Below, one piece after another: positions 37,595 to 46,067 of a stretch of 64,000 bases of DNA; position 1 is the first letter of the stretch, and each line of letters opens with the position of its first letter. The notes under the pieces were generated by a model that worked only from the letters and a program-made list of their open reading frames with translations, was not told where the DNA came from and made no database searches. Position numbers and translations under genes: made by a program. The DNA is from Devosia sp. XK-2 (GTDB taxonomy: Bacteria; Pseudomonadota; Alphaproteobacteria; Rhizobiales; Devosiaceae): positions 2,190,501 to 2,254,500 of the forward strand of contig NZ_CP146608.1 in the NCBI RefSeq assembly GCF_037113415.1, in the 5' to 3' direction.

Positions 37595-38467
37595 ATGCCG
37601 GTTCTTTCTCTCATCGCCAATCCTGCCGATCCTGAACTGAGCGCGTCTCTGGCGCAGGCTGTGGTGGCCCAAACCGGCGGAGAACTCAACTGGCTAAACC
37701 ACGGCGTGGCCTGCGACATTCTCGAACCGACCGCGCCTGACGCCCTCGAAGTGGCGCGGGACATCATCGGGACCACGGCCGTTGACGCCAATGTGGTGCC
37801 CAGCCAAGGCCGGCGCAAGCTGCTGCTGGTGGCCGATATGGACTCCACCATGATCGAGCAGGAATGCATCGACGAGCTTGCCGCAGCCCTCAACCTCAAG
37901 CCGCAAGTGGCTGAAATTACTGAGAAAGCCATGCGCGGCGAACTGGATTTTGCGCAGGCGCTGGATACCAGGGTGGCGCTGCTCAAGGGGTTGGAGCGCA
38001 AGGTGATCGAAGAAGTGCGCCGCGAGGCGATCACGCTTGCGCCGGGGGGGCGGGCGCTGGTGCAAACCATGAAGGCCTATGGCGCCTACACGTCCTTAGT
38101 GTCTGGTGGATTTACCTTTTTTGCCGACTACTTCGCCAAGCGCATCGGCTTTGACGAGGCCATTGCCAATGTCCTGGAGTTCGATGGCGAGCGCCTGACC
38201 GGCACGGTGAGCAAGCCCATTGTTGACAAGAATACCAAGCGTGAGCGGCTCCTGGAGCTCGTTCATGAACGGAACCTGAATGCCAGCCAAACTATGGCGG
38301 TGGGCGACGGCGCCAACGATCTCGACATGCTCGGCGTCGCCGGTTTCGGCGTGGCCCTGCATGCCAAGCCTGCCGTCGCCCAGGCCGCTGGCATCCGCAT
38401 CGATCACGGCGACCTGACCGCCCTGCTCTACCTGCAGGGCTATGCTGATGACGAGTTCGTCCGATAG
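37595..38467 (+). CDS. serB: Phosphoserine phosphatase
   Basis: A 290-residue haloacid-dehalogenase enzyme, the last step of serine synthesis. ADMDSTMI is the nucleophile motif (two Asp), SGGFTFF is motif II, K-P-I-V-D-K holds the motif III lysine, and GDGANDLDML is motif IV. The first 80 residues form the usual N-terminal extension. The start at 37595 is well inside a longer open frame that continues from the MATE gene; it is chosen from family length. A strong terminator follows. Confidence 0.96.
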   Translation: MPVLSLIANPADPELSASLAQAVVAQTGGELNWLNHGVACDILEPTAPDALEVARDIIGTTAVDANVVPSQGRRKLLLVADMDSTMIEQECIDELAAALNLKPQVAEITEKAMRGELDFAQALDTRVALLKGLERKVIEEVRREAITLAPGGRALVQTMKAYGAYTSLVSGGFTFFADYFAKRIGFDEAIANVLEFDGERLTGTVSKPIVDKNTKRERLLELVHERNLNASQTMAVGDGANDLDMLGVAGFGVALHAKPAVAQAAGIRIDHGDLTALLYLQGYADDEFVR

Positions 38468-38483
38468 CTCATCGCGTCAAAGC

Positions 38484-38519
38484 AAAAAGGCCGGCGCGAT
38501 TCCCCGCGCCGGCCTTTTT
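38484..38519. terminator. Bidirectional terminator between serB and hflC
   Basis: A 15-base stem (38484-38498 with 38505-38519) has a GC-rich core GGCCGGCGCG and A/T flanks, with six T after it on the plus strand. It serves both convergent genes. Confidence 0.95.
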
Positions 38520-38540
38520 TGTTGACTGCTGACTGTCCGC

Positions 38541-39626
38541 CTATTGGGCGGTCGCCGGCGCGGTTTCTTCGGCCGGAGGCGGAAGCTCGGTGCCTATGGT
38601 CGGCTCCAGTTGCGATCCGTCTTCCAACTGCATGGTCGGCGCCGCGGTCTCCTCGATGCCCTTGCCGTCCAGCGCCTGCTCGTTTCGGTCCGTTACGCTC
38701 TGGGGCAAGGACTGAGGCGGCAGCGGCGTTCCAAAGGTTGTGCTAGCGGCAGGAATTTCGCCGTTCGAACCGAAATAGCGGAAGAACGCACTCTCCGGCG
38801 ACAACACCATGGTGGTGCCGGTATCGCCCAAGGCCGCACGATAGGACTGCATCGACCGGTAGAACTCGAAGAACTCGGGATCCTGACCGAACGCAGCGGC
38901 AAAGATGCGGTTCCGTTCGGCGTCGCCCTGACCACGGATGATTTCCGCGTCGCGGGTCGCCGCCGCCACGATTTCGATGGCCTGACGATCAGCGATAGCG
39001 CGCAGACTTTGCGCCTGTTCCTGACCGCGGGCACGCAGCAGCGCAGCCTCGGCCAGACGCTCGGCACGCATACGCTCGAAGGTCGTGGCAGAGACTTCTG
39101 AATCGAGGTCAGTCCGCAGAATGCGGACATCCACAATATCGAGCCCAAGTTCGGCCAGATCGGACCGGATGAGTTCGCGGGTCTCCTGCATCATCTGGGC
39201 GCGCTGATCGGACAGGGCGTCGCTGAATTCACGCAGACCGTAGACCTGCCGCAGGGCGGCATCCAGGCTTGCGCCAATACGGGCCTCAGCTACCGACAAT
39301 TGGCCGGTTGCACGCTCACGGAACAGCCGGGCATTGGAGATGCGATAGGTCAGGAAAGCATCGACCTGATAGAAGGCGTTGCCTGAGACCTGAACGCGCA
39401 TATTGGCGATGTCATAGCGCAGCAGCCGATCTTCGATGATCTGCACACTGTCCACGAAATCGGTCGGAATCTTGAAGTAGAGACCGGGTTCGCTGCGAAT
39501 GTCGGTAATCTGGCCAAAGCGGGTGACGATGGCCTGCTCGCGCTCGTTGACGATGTAGATCGAGGAGAACAGGACATAGAGAGCAGCCACGACGACCGCA
39601 CCAATGATGAAAAGACGATTGGTCAT
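38541..39626 (-). CDS. hflC: HflC, regulator subunit of the FtsH protease complex
   Basis: A 361-residue SPFH/Band 7 protein. One membrane helix lies at residues 4-24, followed by the band-7 domain (SIYIVNEREQAIVTRFG) and a long helical region rich in A, E and R. With HflK it forms a periplasmic cage that limits FtsH degradation of membrane proteins. The C-terminus (from about 310) is a low-complexity, acidic and proline-rich tail (ETAAPTMQLEDGSQLEPT onward) longer than in E. coli HflC. The gene starts 2 bases after the hflK stop. Confidence 0.95.
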   Translation of the reverse strand: MTNRLFIIGAVVVAALYVLFSSIYIVNEREQAIVTRFGQITDIRSEPGLYFKIPTDFVDSVQIIEDRLLRYDIANMRVQVSGNAFYQVDAFLTYRISNARLFRERATGQLSVAEARIGASLDAALRQVYGLREFSDALSDQRAQMMQETRELIRSDLAELGLDIVDVRILRTDLDSEVSATTFERMRAERLAEAALLRARGQEQAQSLRAIADRQAIEIVAAATRDAEIIRGQGDAERNRIFAAAFGQDPEFFEFYRSMQSYRAALGDTGTTMVLSPESAFFRYFGSNGEIPAASTTFGTPLPPQSLPQSVTDRNEQALDGKGIEETAAPTMQLEDGSQLEPTIGTELPPPAEETAPATAQ

Positions 39627-39628
39627 GG

Positions 39629-40717
39629 TCAGTTCCCCGTCGAGCCAGAGGCGCGCGAGCGCAGTTCAGGCAGCGGTAGATAGGGCACGACGCCCGATCC
39701 CTGCGTTCCGTTCTCTATGATCACCTTCTCAGACCCGCCCAGCACTTCCTCCATGGTTTCAAGGAAGAGGCGCGTGCGTGTCACATCCGGCGCATTGACG
39801 TATTCGGCGTAGATCGAGTTGAAACGCTCCGCCTCACCGGTCGCTTCCTGAACCACGCGATTGGTGTAACCGGCAGCCTCTTCACGAAGGGCCGCCGCAC
39901 GACCACGGGCATCACCCAGAAGGGTGTTGGCATAGGAACGCGCGTCTTCCTGCAGGCGGGTCTCGTCCTGGCGGGCACGCTGCACTTCGTTGAAGGCGTC
40001 AATCACCTCGGACGGCGGGCTGGCATTTTCGATCAACACCTGGCTGACCGTGACGCCCAGGCCGTAATTCTGCAGCGTATTCTGGGTAATGCGCAGCACG
40101 TTTTCCTGAATGCCGGCGCGATCGTCCGAATAGACTTCCTGCGCCGGACGGCGGCCAACCACTTCGCGCATAGCGCTTTCGGCCGCATAGCGGATCATGG
40201 ATTCCTGATCGCGCACATTGAACAGATAGTCGATCGGCTCGCTGATATACCAGAAGACCGAGAACTGCACATTGACGATGTTCTGGTCGCCCGAAAGCAT
40301 CAACCCATCGCTGACACTGGCCCGGGAGCCGCTGCCCACGCCGATCTGGGTCTGGTTGACAGTTGTGACCACGCGCTCGACCGTATCGATCGGCCACAGC
40401 ATGAAATGCAGGCCCTGTCCCGACAGGTCGGGCTTGGGCTTGCCGAAACGCAGCTCAACACCTACTTCCTGAGGATTGATCTGATAGATCGAATTTACGC
40501 CCCAGAACGCCGCAACGGCCAGAAAGGCACCAACCAGCAGCCAACGGCCGCCCGGCAGACCGCCGCCGAATTGGGCGCGCCCGCGGTTCAGGATATCTTC
40601 GAGGTTGGGAGTGTTACCGCCCGGACGGCGTGGACCGCCGCCGCCTCCACCCGGCGCCTGGCCCCAGGGACCGCCATTATTGCGGCCGCCTCCGCCACCA
40701 TTGTTCTCCCAAGGCAT
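39629..40717 (-). CDS. hflK: HflK, regulator subunit of the FtsH protease complex
   Basis: A 362-residue Band 7 protein. The N-terminus is glycine- and asparagine-rich and cytoplasmic (MPWENNGGGGGRNNGGPWGQ), then a hydrophobic helix at about 60-80 (WLLVGAFLAVAAFWGVN) and the SPFH domain from IYQINPQEVGVELRFGK. It pairs with HflC. In many relatives a degP gene follows hflC; here serB is convergent instead. A promoter with good spacing is visible inside the 3' end of folA. Confidence 0.95.
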   Translation of the reverse strand: MPWENNGGGGGRNNGGPWGQAPGGGGGGPRRPGGNTPNLEDILNRGRAQFGGGLPGGRWLLVGAFLAVAAFWGVNSIYQINPQEVGVELRFGKPKPDLSGQGLHFMLWPIDTVERVVTTVNQTQIGVGSGSRASVSDGLMLSGDQNIVNVQFSVFWYISEPIDYLFNVRDQESMIRYAAESAMREVVGRRPAQEVYSDDRAGIQENVLRITQNTLQNYGLGVTVSQVLIENASPPSEVIDAFNEVQRARQDETRLQEDARSYANTLLGDARGRAAALREEAAGYTNRVVQEATGEAERFNSIYAEYVNAPDVTRTRLFLETMEEVLGGSEKVIIENGTQGSGVVPYLPLPELRSRASGSTGN

Positions 40718-40756
40718 CGCATTCCTTTCGGTGTCTTCGAGAATTCTTTGTTGCCA

Positions 40757-40784
40757 TATATAGGCAAGGTGGCCAGCCGATCAA
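40757..40784 (-). promoter_or_regulatory. Candidate hflK promoter
   Basis: TTGATC (40784-40779) and TATATA (40762-40757) are 16 bases apart and point to hflK. The -35 box overlaps the folA stop codon. Confidence 0.55.
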
Positions 40785-41302
40785 TGCGCGGTCCCGTGAA
40801 TGCGTTCGTAAACCCTTATCGCATAAGCAGCCGGGTCCTTGTCTGAGCGAGGCACATCCGGCTCATCGACAACCCGCCAAATGCCCGGATCAATGGCCGG
40901 AAAATGCACATCGCCCTCCGGCGTGAGGTCGACATGGCTGATATAGAGCCGGTCTGCCAGGGGCATGGCCTGCGCGTAAATGTCGCCACCCCCGATGACC
41001 ATGATTTCGTTCTGTTCGCTGGCTTCGGCCAGCCGCCGCGCTGCCGCCAGCGCTTCGGGCAGGCTATGGCGCACCAGCACACCCTCGGGCTGATAGTCAT
41101 GCCGGCGCGTCACCACAATATGGGGGCGCCCCGGCAGCGGCTTAGGAAACGTCTCGAACTGCTTGCGTCCCATCACCATGGGCTTGCCCATAGTAGTCTG
41201 TTTGAACCAGGCAAAGTCAGACGGAATGCGCCAGGGAATGGACTGGTCCGCACCAATGACATTGTTGCGGGCAACGGCGGCAATGAGGGAGGTGATGATC
41301 AT
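40781..41302 (-). CDS. folA: Dihydrofolate reductase
   Basis: A 173-residue enzyme that reduces dihydrofolate with NADPH. SLIAAVARNNVIGADQSIPW, PSDFAWFKQTTMGKPMVMGRK, LPGRPHIVVTRR and MVIGGGDIYAQAM are classical. The start at 41302 fits homology; an in-frame extension reaches 41467 through a C-rich leader that does not look coding. In Rhizobiales folA usually follows thyA directly. Here the two are separated by about 3.9 kb. The region just upstream is a G-run tract. Confidence 0.95.
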   Translation of the reverse strand: MIITSLIAAVARNNVIGADQSIPWRIPSDFAWFKQTTMGKPMVMGRKQFETFPKPLPGRPHIVVTRRHDYQPEGVLVRHSLPEALAAARRLAEASEQNEIMVIGGGDIYAQAMPLADRLYISHVDLTPEGDVHFPAIDPGIWRVVDEPDVPRSDKDPAAYAIRVYERIHGTAH

Positions 41303-41317
41303 GCGAACATGATTAGC

Positions 41318-41381
41318 GGGTTTGGGGGCAGAGGGTAAGGGTGGTGGGAGAAGTGGGGTGGGGACCGGCGGGTTTGTGGGG
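41318..41381 (+). promoter_or_regulatory. G-run tract (possible quadruplex) upstream of folA
   Basis: Nine runs of three to five G occur in 64 bases on the plus strand, separated by loops of 1-6 bases. It starts 16 bases before the folA start codon. The G-rich strand is the template for folA. It fits the common G-quadruplex pattern more than twice over. Confidence 0.55.
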
Positions 41382-41598
41382 ACAGCGCAGGAAAACAGGC
41401 AGACATTTTTCTGCACGACTTCGACGGGAACTCGGGATTCCTTGCCGCGAGGACCGATGTCTTTCACGTGCCGGAGTGTATCCGTGATATGCAGGTGGAA
41501 GGGGCGTAAGCAGCCGCGATTTAAGCTATACCAGTCCCTTCAAATATAGGATAAGGTAACGTCGTTAATTCTAGTTGACTCAACAGAGGAACTGAAGA

Positions 41599-41817
41599 AT
41601 GACGCCAACGCAAACTGAAATCCACATTACTGAGCTTGCTGGTTATAAGCTACCAAAAGAAGTTCAGGATTTGCTGAGAGACGACCTGCTAAACGGCAAG
41701 GGTTACGATGCTTGCCATCGAGCAATTCAGGCCCAGACTGGCATTTGGATTCCGGAGCTAGAACAGCCCTTTAAGGATCTTGACGCTCTTCTGGGGCTTC
41801 CCCCATACGACAAATAG
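41599..41817 (+). CDS. Small protein of unknown function, first gene of an AT-richer cassette
   Basis: A 72-residue soluble protein, MTPTQTEIHITELAGYKLPK at the start and ALLGLPPYDK at the end. It has one Cys (C39), His at 9 and 40, and a predicted helical middle (PKEVQDLLRDDLLNGKGYDA). AGAGGAA lies about 7 bases upstream of the ATG. It is followed after 12 bases by the 270-residue gene, so they are probably one operon. Base composition is visibly more AT-rich than the surroundings. I do not recognise the family; a substrate, antitoxin-like or partner role for the next protein are all open. Confidence 0.7.
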   Translation: MTPTQTEIHITELAGYKLPKEVQDLLRDDLLNGKGYDACHRAIQAQTGIWIPELEQPFKDLDALLGLPPYDK

Positions 41818-41829
41818 TCGACATTACTT

Positions 41830-42642
41830 ATGTTGTTGGAAGCGCTCATGCAGCAGGCGGCCGGTGTAGCGATCGGCCGCCGAGCTTCAAATTTTGCCAC
41901 ACCGCCCTCTATTGTCGTTCGTGGCATGAGGGTTTATCTCTCCTTTTCGCAACTGTTTGAAGCCGGCGCTCCTCTAGACTGGAAAAGTACGGATCATTCC
42001 AATGCGATCCCTAGCATAGAGGCCGCGATCTCGTGCCTAGCTGATGTCGGGATGGCAGATGCAGTTGCTGCAGCGATTTCCAACATCGTGATCTTTCAGA
42101 GTGAGAGAAATAACTCTTTCTTTCACCCAAGTTATCCTCGCACAATATTCATCAATCTCGACCGAAGCCATGATAAATTTCACCTTATAGAGGAGATCGT
42201 CCACCAGACAGGTCATTCGCTGCTACATGAACTGAGTCCAGATGGCAGTCTCTTCGTTGAGATTGACGCCGAGTTTGTTTCAACCAGCGGAGCCGAAGCT
42301 GACGACCATGGAGGAACTGCTGCAACCGTCAGGTTTCACTCGATGGTAACACTGGCACTAATATGCCAGTGCTATGTTGCCCTGCTTCAGAGAAGCTCAG
42401 AACTTGATGCCGTCTTGATGGGAAGGCTGGCGTTTGCGGCGCGAAAATTGGCTCCTGACATTCAAGATTTTCTTGCGCAAAAGACAATTCTTCAAAACCC
42501 TGGCCTTCGGATTATTAGAACTGTACTTAATAACTACGGCGAAATGATTGCCCGACATGGAGGCGCACTGACCGCGTTGAACCTTGATGGGCAGCCGTAC
42601 GTGTTTGACAACGTCCTGTTTCGCGCTGCAAACGCATTGTAG
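41830..42642 (+). CDS. Unknown protein with HxxxH motif (possible aKG-HExxH/peptide-modification relative)
   Basis: A 270-residue protein, no signal peptide or membrane helix. The centre reads FHLIEEIVHQTGHSLLHEL: H125-x3-H129, then H133 and E134. This resembles the HExxH motif of proteins tied to peptide modification, with Gln in place of the motif Glu. About 40 residues later VRFHSMVTLALICQCYVALLQ resembles the H-x-x-(hydrophobic) segment that follows HExxH in that family. The N-terminal 30 residues (LLEALMQQAAGVAIGRR) are helical. Codons such as AGA, ATA and TTA, rare in the neighbours, are used here. The family link is tentative and from memory of motifs only. It forms a two-gene unit with the 72-residue gene. 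Confidence 0.6.
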   Translation: MLLEALMQQAAGVAIGRRASNFATPPSIVVRGMRVYLSFSQLFEAGAPLDWKSTDHSNAIPSIEAAISCLADVGMADAVAAAISNIVIFQSERNNSFFHPSYPRTIFINLDRSHDKFHLIEEIVHQTGHSLLHELSPDGSLFVEIDAEFVSTSGAEADDHGGTAATVRFHSMVTLALICQCYVALLQRSSELDAVLMGRLAFAARKLAPDIQDFLAQKTILQNPGLRIIRTVLNNYGEMIARHGGALTALNLDGQPYVFDNVLFRAANAL

Positions 42643-43046
42643 CAACGGCGTGCAGCGGTTCATGCTCCCTAGCAAACGGCAGGTTTGGGAGACTATTGAG
42701 TTGATCCGATCGACCACGACGGGACCAGCCATCCATACTTGCCTCTTTGTTGGCATCCCCCACCGGCCGCCACCCTCGGCCTTGAGCCGAGGGCACTGTA
42801 CTTTATGATTCCGCCAGGGCCGCCGCGGCATGATCTCTGGGATGACTTCGTCAAGTGAAGAACCCTCGGGTCAAGCCCGAGGATGACGCGCGGTGGGTGG
42901 GGAGGTGGCAGAAATCGGTCGTCACATCGTAGGGGCCCGACAGCAATCGAGGGTCAAACTCAAAATCGCCACTGCTGATGGTGGCCCTCGGATCGCGCCC
43001 GAGGACGGCGTCGGGATGAACGGTGGCCGGCGCCCTACCCTTCGCT
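42643..43046. repeat. Intergenic region with three palindromic repeats
   Basis: No gene is seen in these 404 bases. Three related hairpins occur: CCCTCGGC-CTTGA-GCCGAGGG (42773-42793), CCTCGGG-TCAAG-CCCGAGG (42864-42882) and CCTCGG-N7-CCGAGG (42986-43004). Two more copies lie at 57570-57642. They look like REP-type elements. Confidence 0.75.
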
Positions 43047-43544
43047 CTAGCCTTCGCCACCCAGTCTCACCAACGCCTCGCCATCGACCCGCACCTTGGT
43101 CCATTCGTCCTGCATGACGCCGCCCTGGCTTTTGTAGAAGTCGATGCTCGGTTCGTTCCAGTCGAGCACCCACCATTCAAACCGGCCCAGCCCTTCCTTG
43201 ACGCAGCGTTGCGCCAGATGGACCAGCAGGGCCTTGCCGATGCCTTTGCCGCGCACGGCCGGATCGACAAAGAGGTCTTCGAGCCAGATGCCGTGCCGGC
43301 CCTGAAAGGTCGAATAGGTATAAAACCAGAGCGCAAAGCCCACCGCCTCGCCCTCCCATTCGGCGATTTCGCAGAACACTTTGGGTTCGGGTCCGAACAG
43401 GTCGCGGACGATATCGGCCTCACTCGCCTTGGCCTCATGCTCCAGCTTTTCATAGGCAGCAAGCCTGCGAATGAAATCGACGATAAGGGAAGCGTCAGCT
43501 TGTGTGGCCGGGCGGATGGCGAGGGATGGGTAAATTGCGGCCAT
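43047..43544 (-). CDS. GNAT family N-acetyltransferase (diamine acetyltransferase-like)
   Basis: A 165-residue acetyltransferase. IRPATQADASLIVDFIRRLA opens the fold, GIWLEDLFVDPAVRGKGIGKALL contains the CoA loop (R-x-x-G-x-G/A), and FEWWVLDWNEPSIDFYKSQGG is the C-terminal motif of the spermidine/diamine acetyltransferase group. Polyamines or related amines are likely substrates. The start at 43544 (MAAIYPS) was chosen from homology; a longer frame runs to 43607. Confidence 0.9.
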   Translation of the reverse strand: MAAIYPSLAIRPATQADASLIVDFIRRLAAYEKLEHEAKASEADIVRDLFGPEPKVFCEIAEWEGEAVGFALWFYTYSTFQGRHGIWLEDLFVDPAVRGKGIGKALLVHLAQRCVKEGLGRFEWWVLDWNEPSIDFYKSQGGVMQDEWTKVRVDGEALVRLGGEG

Positions 43545-43595
43545 AGATCCGAAGTTCTGAGAGAAGCGATGGGCAGGGTTACCCCCACCCTTGAT

Positions 43596-43740
43596 CCCTC
43601 CCCACAAGGGGGAGGGAGACGATGAACACTGGTGACACGGCCCCTGCGCCTCCCTCCCCTTGATGGGCTTCGATCCGTCCCGCAGGGCAAAACTCTCCTG
43701 CGGAGAGTTTTGAGGTGAGAAGGATTGAGGGTGGGGTGAC
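43596..43740. repeat. Intergenic palindromic repeats, including a variable-stem hairpin
   Basis: CCCTCCCC-ACAAG-GGGGAGGG lies at 43596-43616. A composite element spans about 43650-43735: CTCCCTCCCC-TTGATGGGCTTCGA, then a perfect 11-base stem CAAAACTCTCC-TGC-GGAGAGTTTTG (43688-43712), then GAGAAGG and a purine-rich end. A close relative with another stem sequence is at 57701-57785. Confidence 0.75.
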
Positions 43741-43775
43741 GGGGCAAGCCCGAGGGCGGAGGCTTGGGGATGCCC

Positions 43776-44783
43776 CTACTGCCAGTCCTGCCGCTCCAGG
43801 ATGAGAATATTCAATTCCTCCTGCGGCCAGAAGTTCTCCTTGACCATCTCGAAGGTCGTCGGCCCGATCTTGCGGACCCCTTCCCCGCAGAACGAGACCA
43901 GATTATCGGTGCTGCCCTTGTCCACCACCAGGCGGAATGTCTCGATGCCGCCGCCGGCCCAATTGCCGCCCGTGGTCAGGATGTAGGAAATCCAGCTCTC
44001 GGTGAACGGGGCGCTCCAGGGCTCGTCCGGATCGGTCAATGTCTTGCGCACGGCCGCCACAAAGCTCTCATCGGTACAATATTTCTGCCGGTATTCGGCC
44101 GCCGGATCATAGCCGTCCTCGTAGGGGCCCGAGAGCAAAGCCACGCCCGTTGTGCCGCCGACACTGGGCTTGTAGCGATGCTCCACCACAACCGTCTCAT
44201 TGGCCGGGAATGTCGCTTCCCAGGTATAGGTCGCCCGATAGGTCCAGTTGGGCCAATGATGCGTTTCCCAGCCCTCTCCGGCATCGAACTGGTCCGGCAC
44301 CGCCATGCCCAGATGCAGCAATTGGCCAATGGTCTCTTCGTCCAGCGCATCGACCGCATCGATGGCCGCCTGACTGATGGGCACGATGGGAATATCGAGC
44401 TTTTCCAGAAGCTTGGTGCGGTCCACGCCGGCCGCATAGGCATATTCATGCAGCTCTGCCGCTATCGGTGCGCCATTGAACGTGGTTTCGAACTCGAACA
44501 GATTGTCTGCCGGCCCCATCGGGAAGGCCACTGGCGAAAAATGGTCCGGCACGATATCGGGCATGGGAAAGGCCACCAGGAGATCGTGGTCCTGGTCGCT
44601 GTCATTGCGGAAGGTATAGACCACGCGGATCTCGTCCTTCGAAATGAACAGGTCCTCGCTCTCCATGGCGATTTCGCCATGCGAGACAAATTCCAGCCCG
44701 CCCGTGGTCAACACCGCGGCGGTGTCATTGGCCAGGGCCGGCGCGGCCGCCAGCACCATTAGTGTCGAAACGAATGTCCTCAT
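43776..44783 (-). CDS. DUF4424 family secreted protein
   Basis: A 335-residue exported protein. The signal peptide ends PALAND (cut near residue 19). The N-terminal beta-rich half begins LTTGGLEFVSHGEIAMESEDLFIS and RVVYTFRNDSDQDHDLLVAFPMP, the pattern of DUF4424. The C-terminal part has CTDESF and FCGEGVRKIGPTTFEM. Function unknown. The second of two adjacent ATG codons (44783) is used because GGGAGG then lies 5 bases away. Confidence 0.85.
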   Translation of the reverse strand: MRTFVSTLMVLAAAPALANDTAAVLTTGGLEFVSHGEIAMESEDLFISKDEIRVVYTFRNDSDQDHDLLVAFPMPDIVPDHFSPVAFPMGPADNLFEFETTFNGAPIAAELHEYAYAAGVDRTKLLEKLDIPIVPISQAAIDAVDALDEETIGQLLHLGMAVPDQFDAGEGWETHHWPNWTYRATYTWEATFPANETVVVEHRYKPSVGGTTGVALLSGPYEDGYDPAAEYRQKYCTDESFVAAVRKTLTDPDEPWSAPFTESWISYILTTGGNWAGGGIETFRLVVDKGSTDNLVSFCGEGVRKIGPTTFEMVKENFWPQEELNILILERQDWQ

Positions 44784-44842
44784 CATGCCCTCCCGGCAAC
44801 TGCCCTGAGGAGTACTAACACGCGCCGCGTGATCGGACAGGT

Positions 44843-45169
44843 TCAAACCGTCGGTGAACGTCCGAGATATTTGAACCATTTGCGCTCCAGCGCCGCATCG
44901 AGGTCGATGCCATTGTTGCGTGCAAAAAGCAGCACCATGGCCACAAGGTCGGCCGTCTCGTCCTCCAATGCCTGCCGGACGGTCGGCGCATCGGCGCCCT
45001 TCAAGCGGCCGCGCCCCGTTGCCTTGAGATATTCGGCCGCCAGTTCCCCAAGCTCTTCCTGAACCTTGAGCAGATACCAGTCGTCATCGCGGGCAATGTC
45101 ATTGCGCGACGCGTAGGTGTCGGACACCTCCGACACCAGTTCCGTCAGTTCGGCTAGCGAGCGGCTCAT
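44843..45169 (-). CDS. MazG-like nucleotide pyrophosphohydrolase
   Basis: A 108-residue all-helical protein. [20 protein letters not shown] gives the E-E-x-x-E metal motif, and [22 protein letters not shown] the E-x-x-D motif of the MazG/dUTPase superfamily. Such small enzymes hydrolyse noncanonical or excess NTPs. Its start overlaps the thyA stop as ATGA, so it is translationally coupled to thymidylate synthesis, consistent with a role in pyrimidine nucleotide balance. Confidence 0.88.
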   Translation of the reverse strand: MSRSLAELTELVSEVSDTYASRNDIARDDDWYLLKVQEELGELAAEYLKATGRGRLKGADAPTVRQALEDETADLVAMVLLFARNNGIDLDAALERKWFKYLGRSPTV

Positions 45170-45960
45170 ACGGCAATGGGCGCGGCAATGCGCGGATGGG
45201 GATCATAGCCTTCAAAGGCAAAGTCCTCGAAGACGAAATCTTCCAGCCGCTTGCGCTCGGGATTCATCACCAGTTTCGGCAGCGGCTTCGGTTCGCGGGA
45301 CAGCTGAAGCCGGGCCTGCTCGAAGTGATTGTTGTAAAGATGCGCATCGCCCAGCGTGTGGACGAAATCGCCCACATCGAGGTCGCAGACCTGCGCCACC
45401 ATATGGGTCAGGAGCGCATAAGAGGCGATATTGAACGGCACGCCGAGAAATGCATCGGCGGATCGCTGGTAAAGCTGGCAGCTCAACCGGCCATTGGCGA
45501 CATAGAACTGGAACAGGGCGTGGCAGGGCGGCAGGGCCATATTGTCCACTTCCGCCGGGTTCCAGGCCGAGACGATATGCCGGCGGCTATCGGGCTTGGT
45601 CCTGATCTGCTCGATGACATTCTGCAACTGGTCGATCTTGCGGCCGTCCGGCGCCGGCCAGCTCCGCCATTGCGAACCATAGACCGGCCCCAGATCGCCG
45701 TTTTCGTCGGCCCATTCATCCCAGATGCTGACGCCCCGCTCCTGCAACCAGCGCACATTGGTCTCGCCGCGAATGAACCAGAGCAGTTCGTAAATAATCG
45801 ACTTCAGGTGCAGCTTCTTGGTGGTGACCAGAGGGAAGCCCTTCGAGAGATCGAAGCGCATCTGATAGCCGAACAGCGAGCGCGTACCGGTGCCGGTGCG
45901 GTCGGACTTGTCGGTTCCGGTTTCGAGAATGTCGGACAGGAGCTTGAGATAGGATTGCAT
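45166..45960 (-). CDS. thyA: Thymidylate synthase
   Basis: A 264-residue enzyme, the standard short ThyA length. It converts dUMP to dTMP with methylene-tetrahydrofolate. [31 protein letters not shown] and the phosphate-binding [21 protein letters not shown] with the catalytic cysteine are visible; [23 protein letters not shown] follows. The MazG-like gene begins within its stop. The usual partner folA is about 3.9 kb further along the strand. Confidence 0.97.
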   Translation of the reverse strand: MQSYLKLLSDILETGTDKSDRTGTGTRSLFGYQMRFDLSKGFPLVTTKKLHLKSIIYELLWFIRGETNVRWLQERGVSIWDEWADENGDLGPVYGSQWRSWPAPDGRKIDQLQNVIEQIRTKPDSRRHIVSAWNPAEVDNMALPPCHALFQFYVANGRLSCQLYQRSADAFLGVPFNIASYALLTHMVAQVCDLDVGDFVHTLGDAHLYNNHFEQARLQLSREPKPLPKLVMNPERKRLEDFVFEDFAFEGYDPHPRIAAPIAV

Positions 45961-46067
45961 GGATCAAATCTACCGCGATTCGCTCGCGCTGCACCGGTCA
46001 TGAATTCAACTGACAGCTTTGCGCGTTCGAGCTGCTAGAATGGCCCGGTTCACCAGAAAGGACGTCC

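Noticed and set aside
41303..41467. N-terminal extension of FolA
   Set aside because: It would translate the C-rich complement of the G tract into proline-rich sequence; homology starts at MIITSLIAAV.
41480..42760. Integrated phage or insertion sequence
   Set aside because: No integrase, transposase, terminal inverted repeats or target duplication was found around the AT-richer cassette.
43596..43740. CRISPR-like repeats
   Set aside because: The repeats are few, palindromic, irregularly spaced and lack uniform spacers; no cas genes are present.
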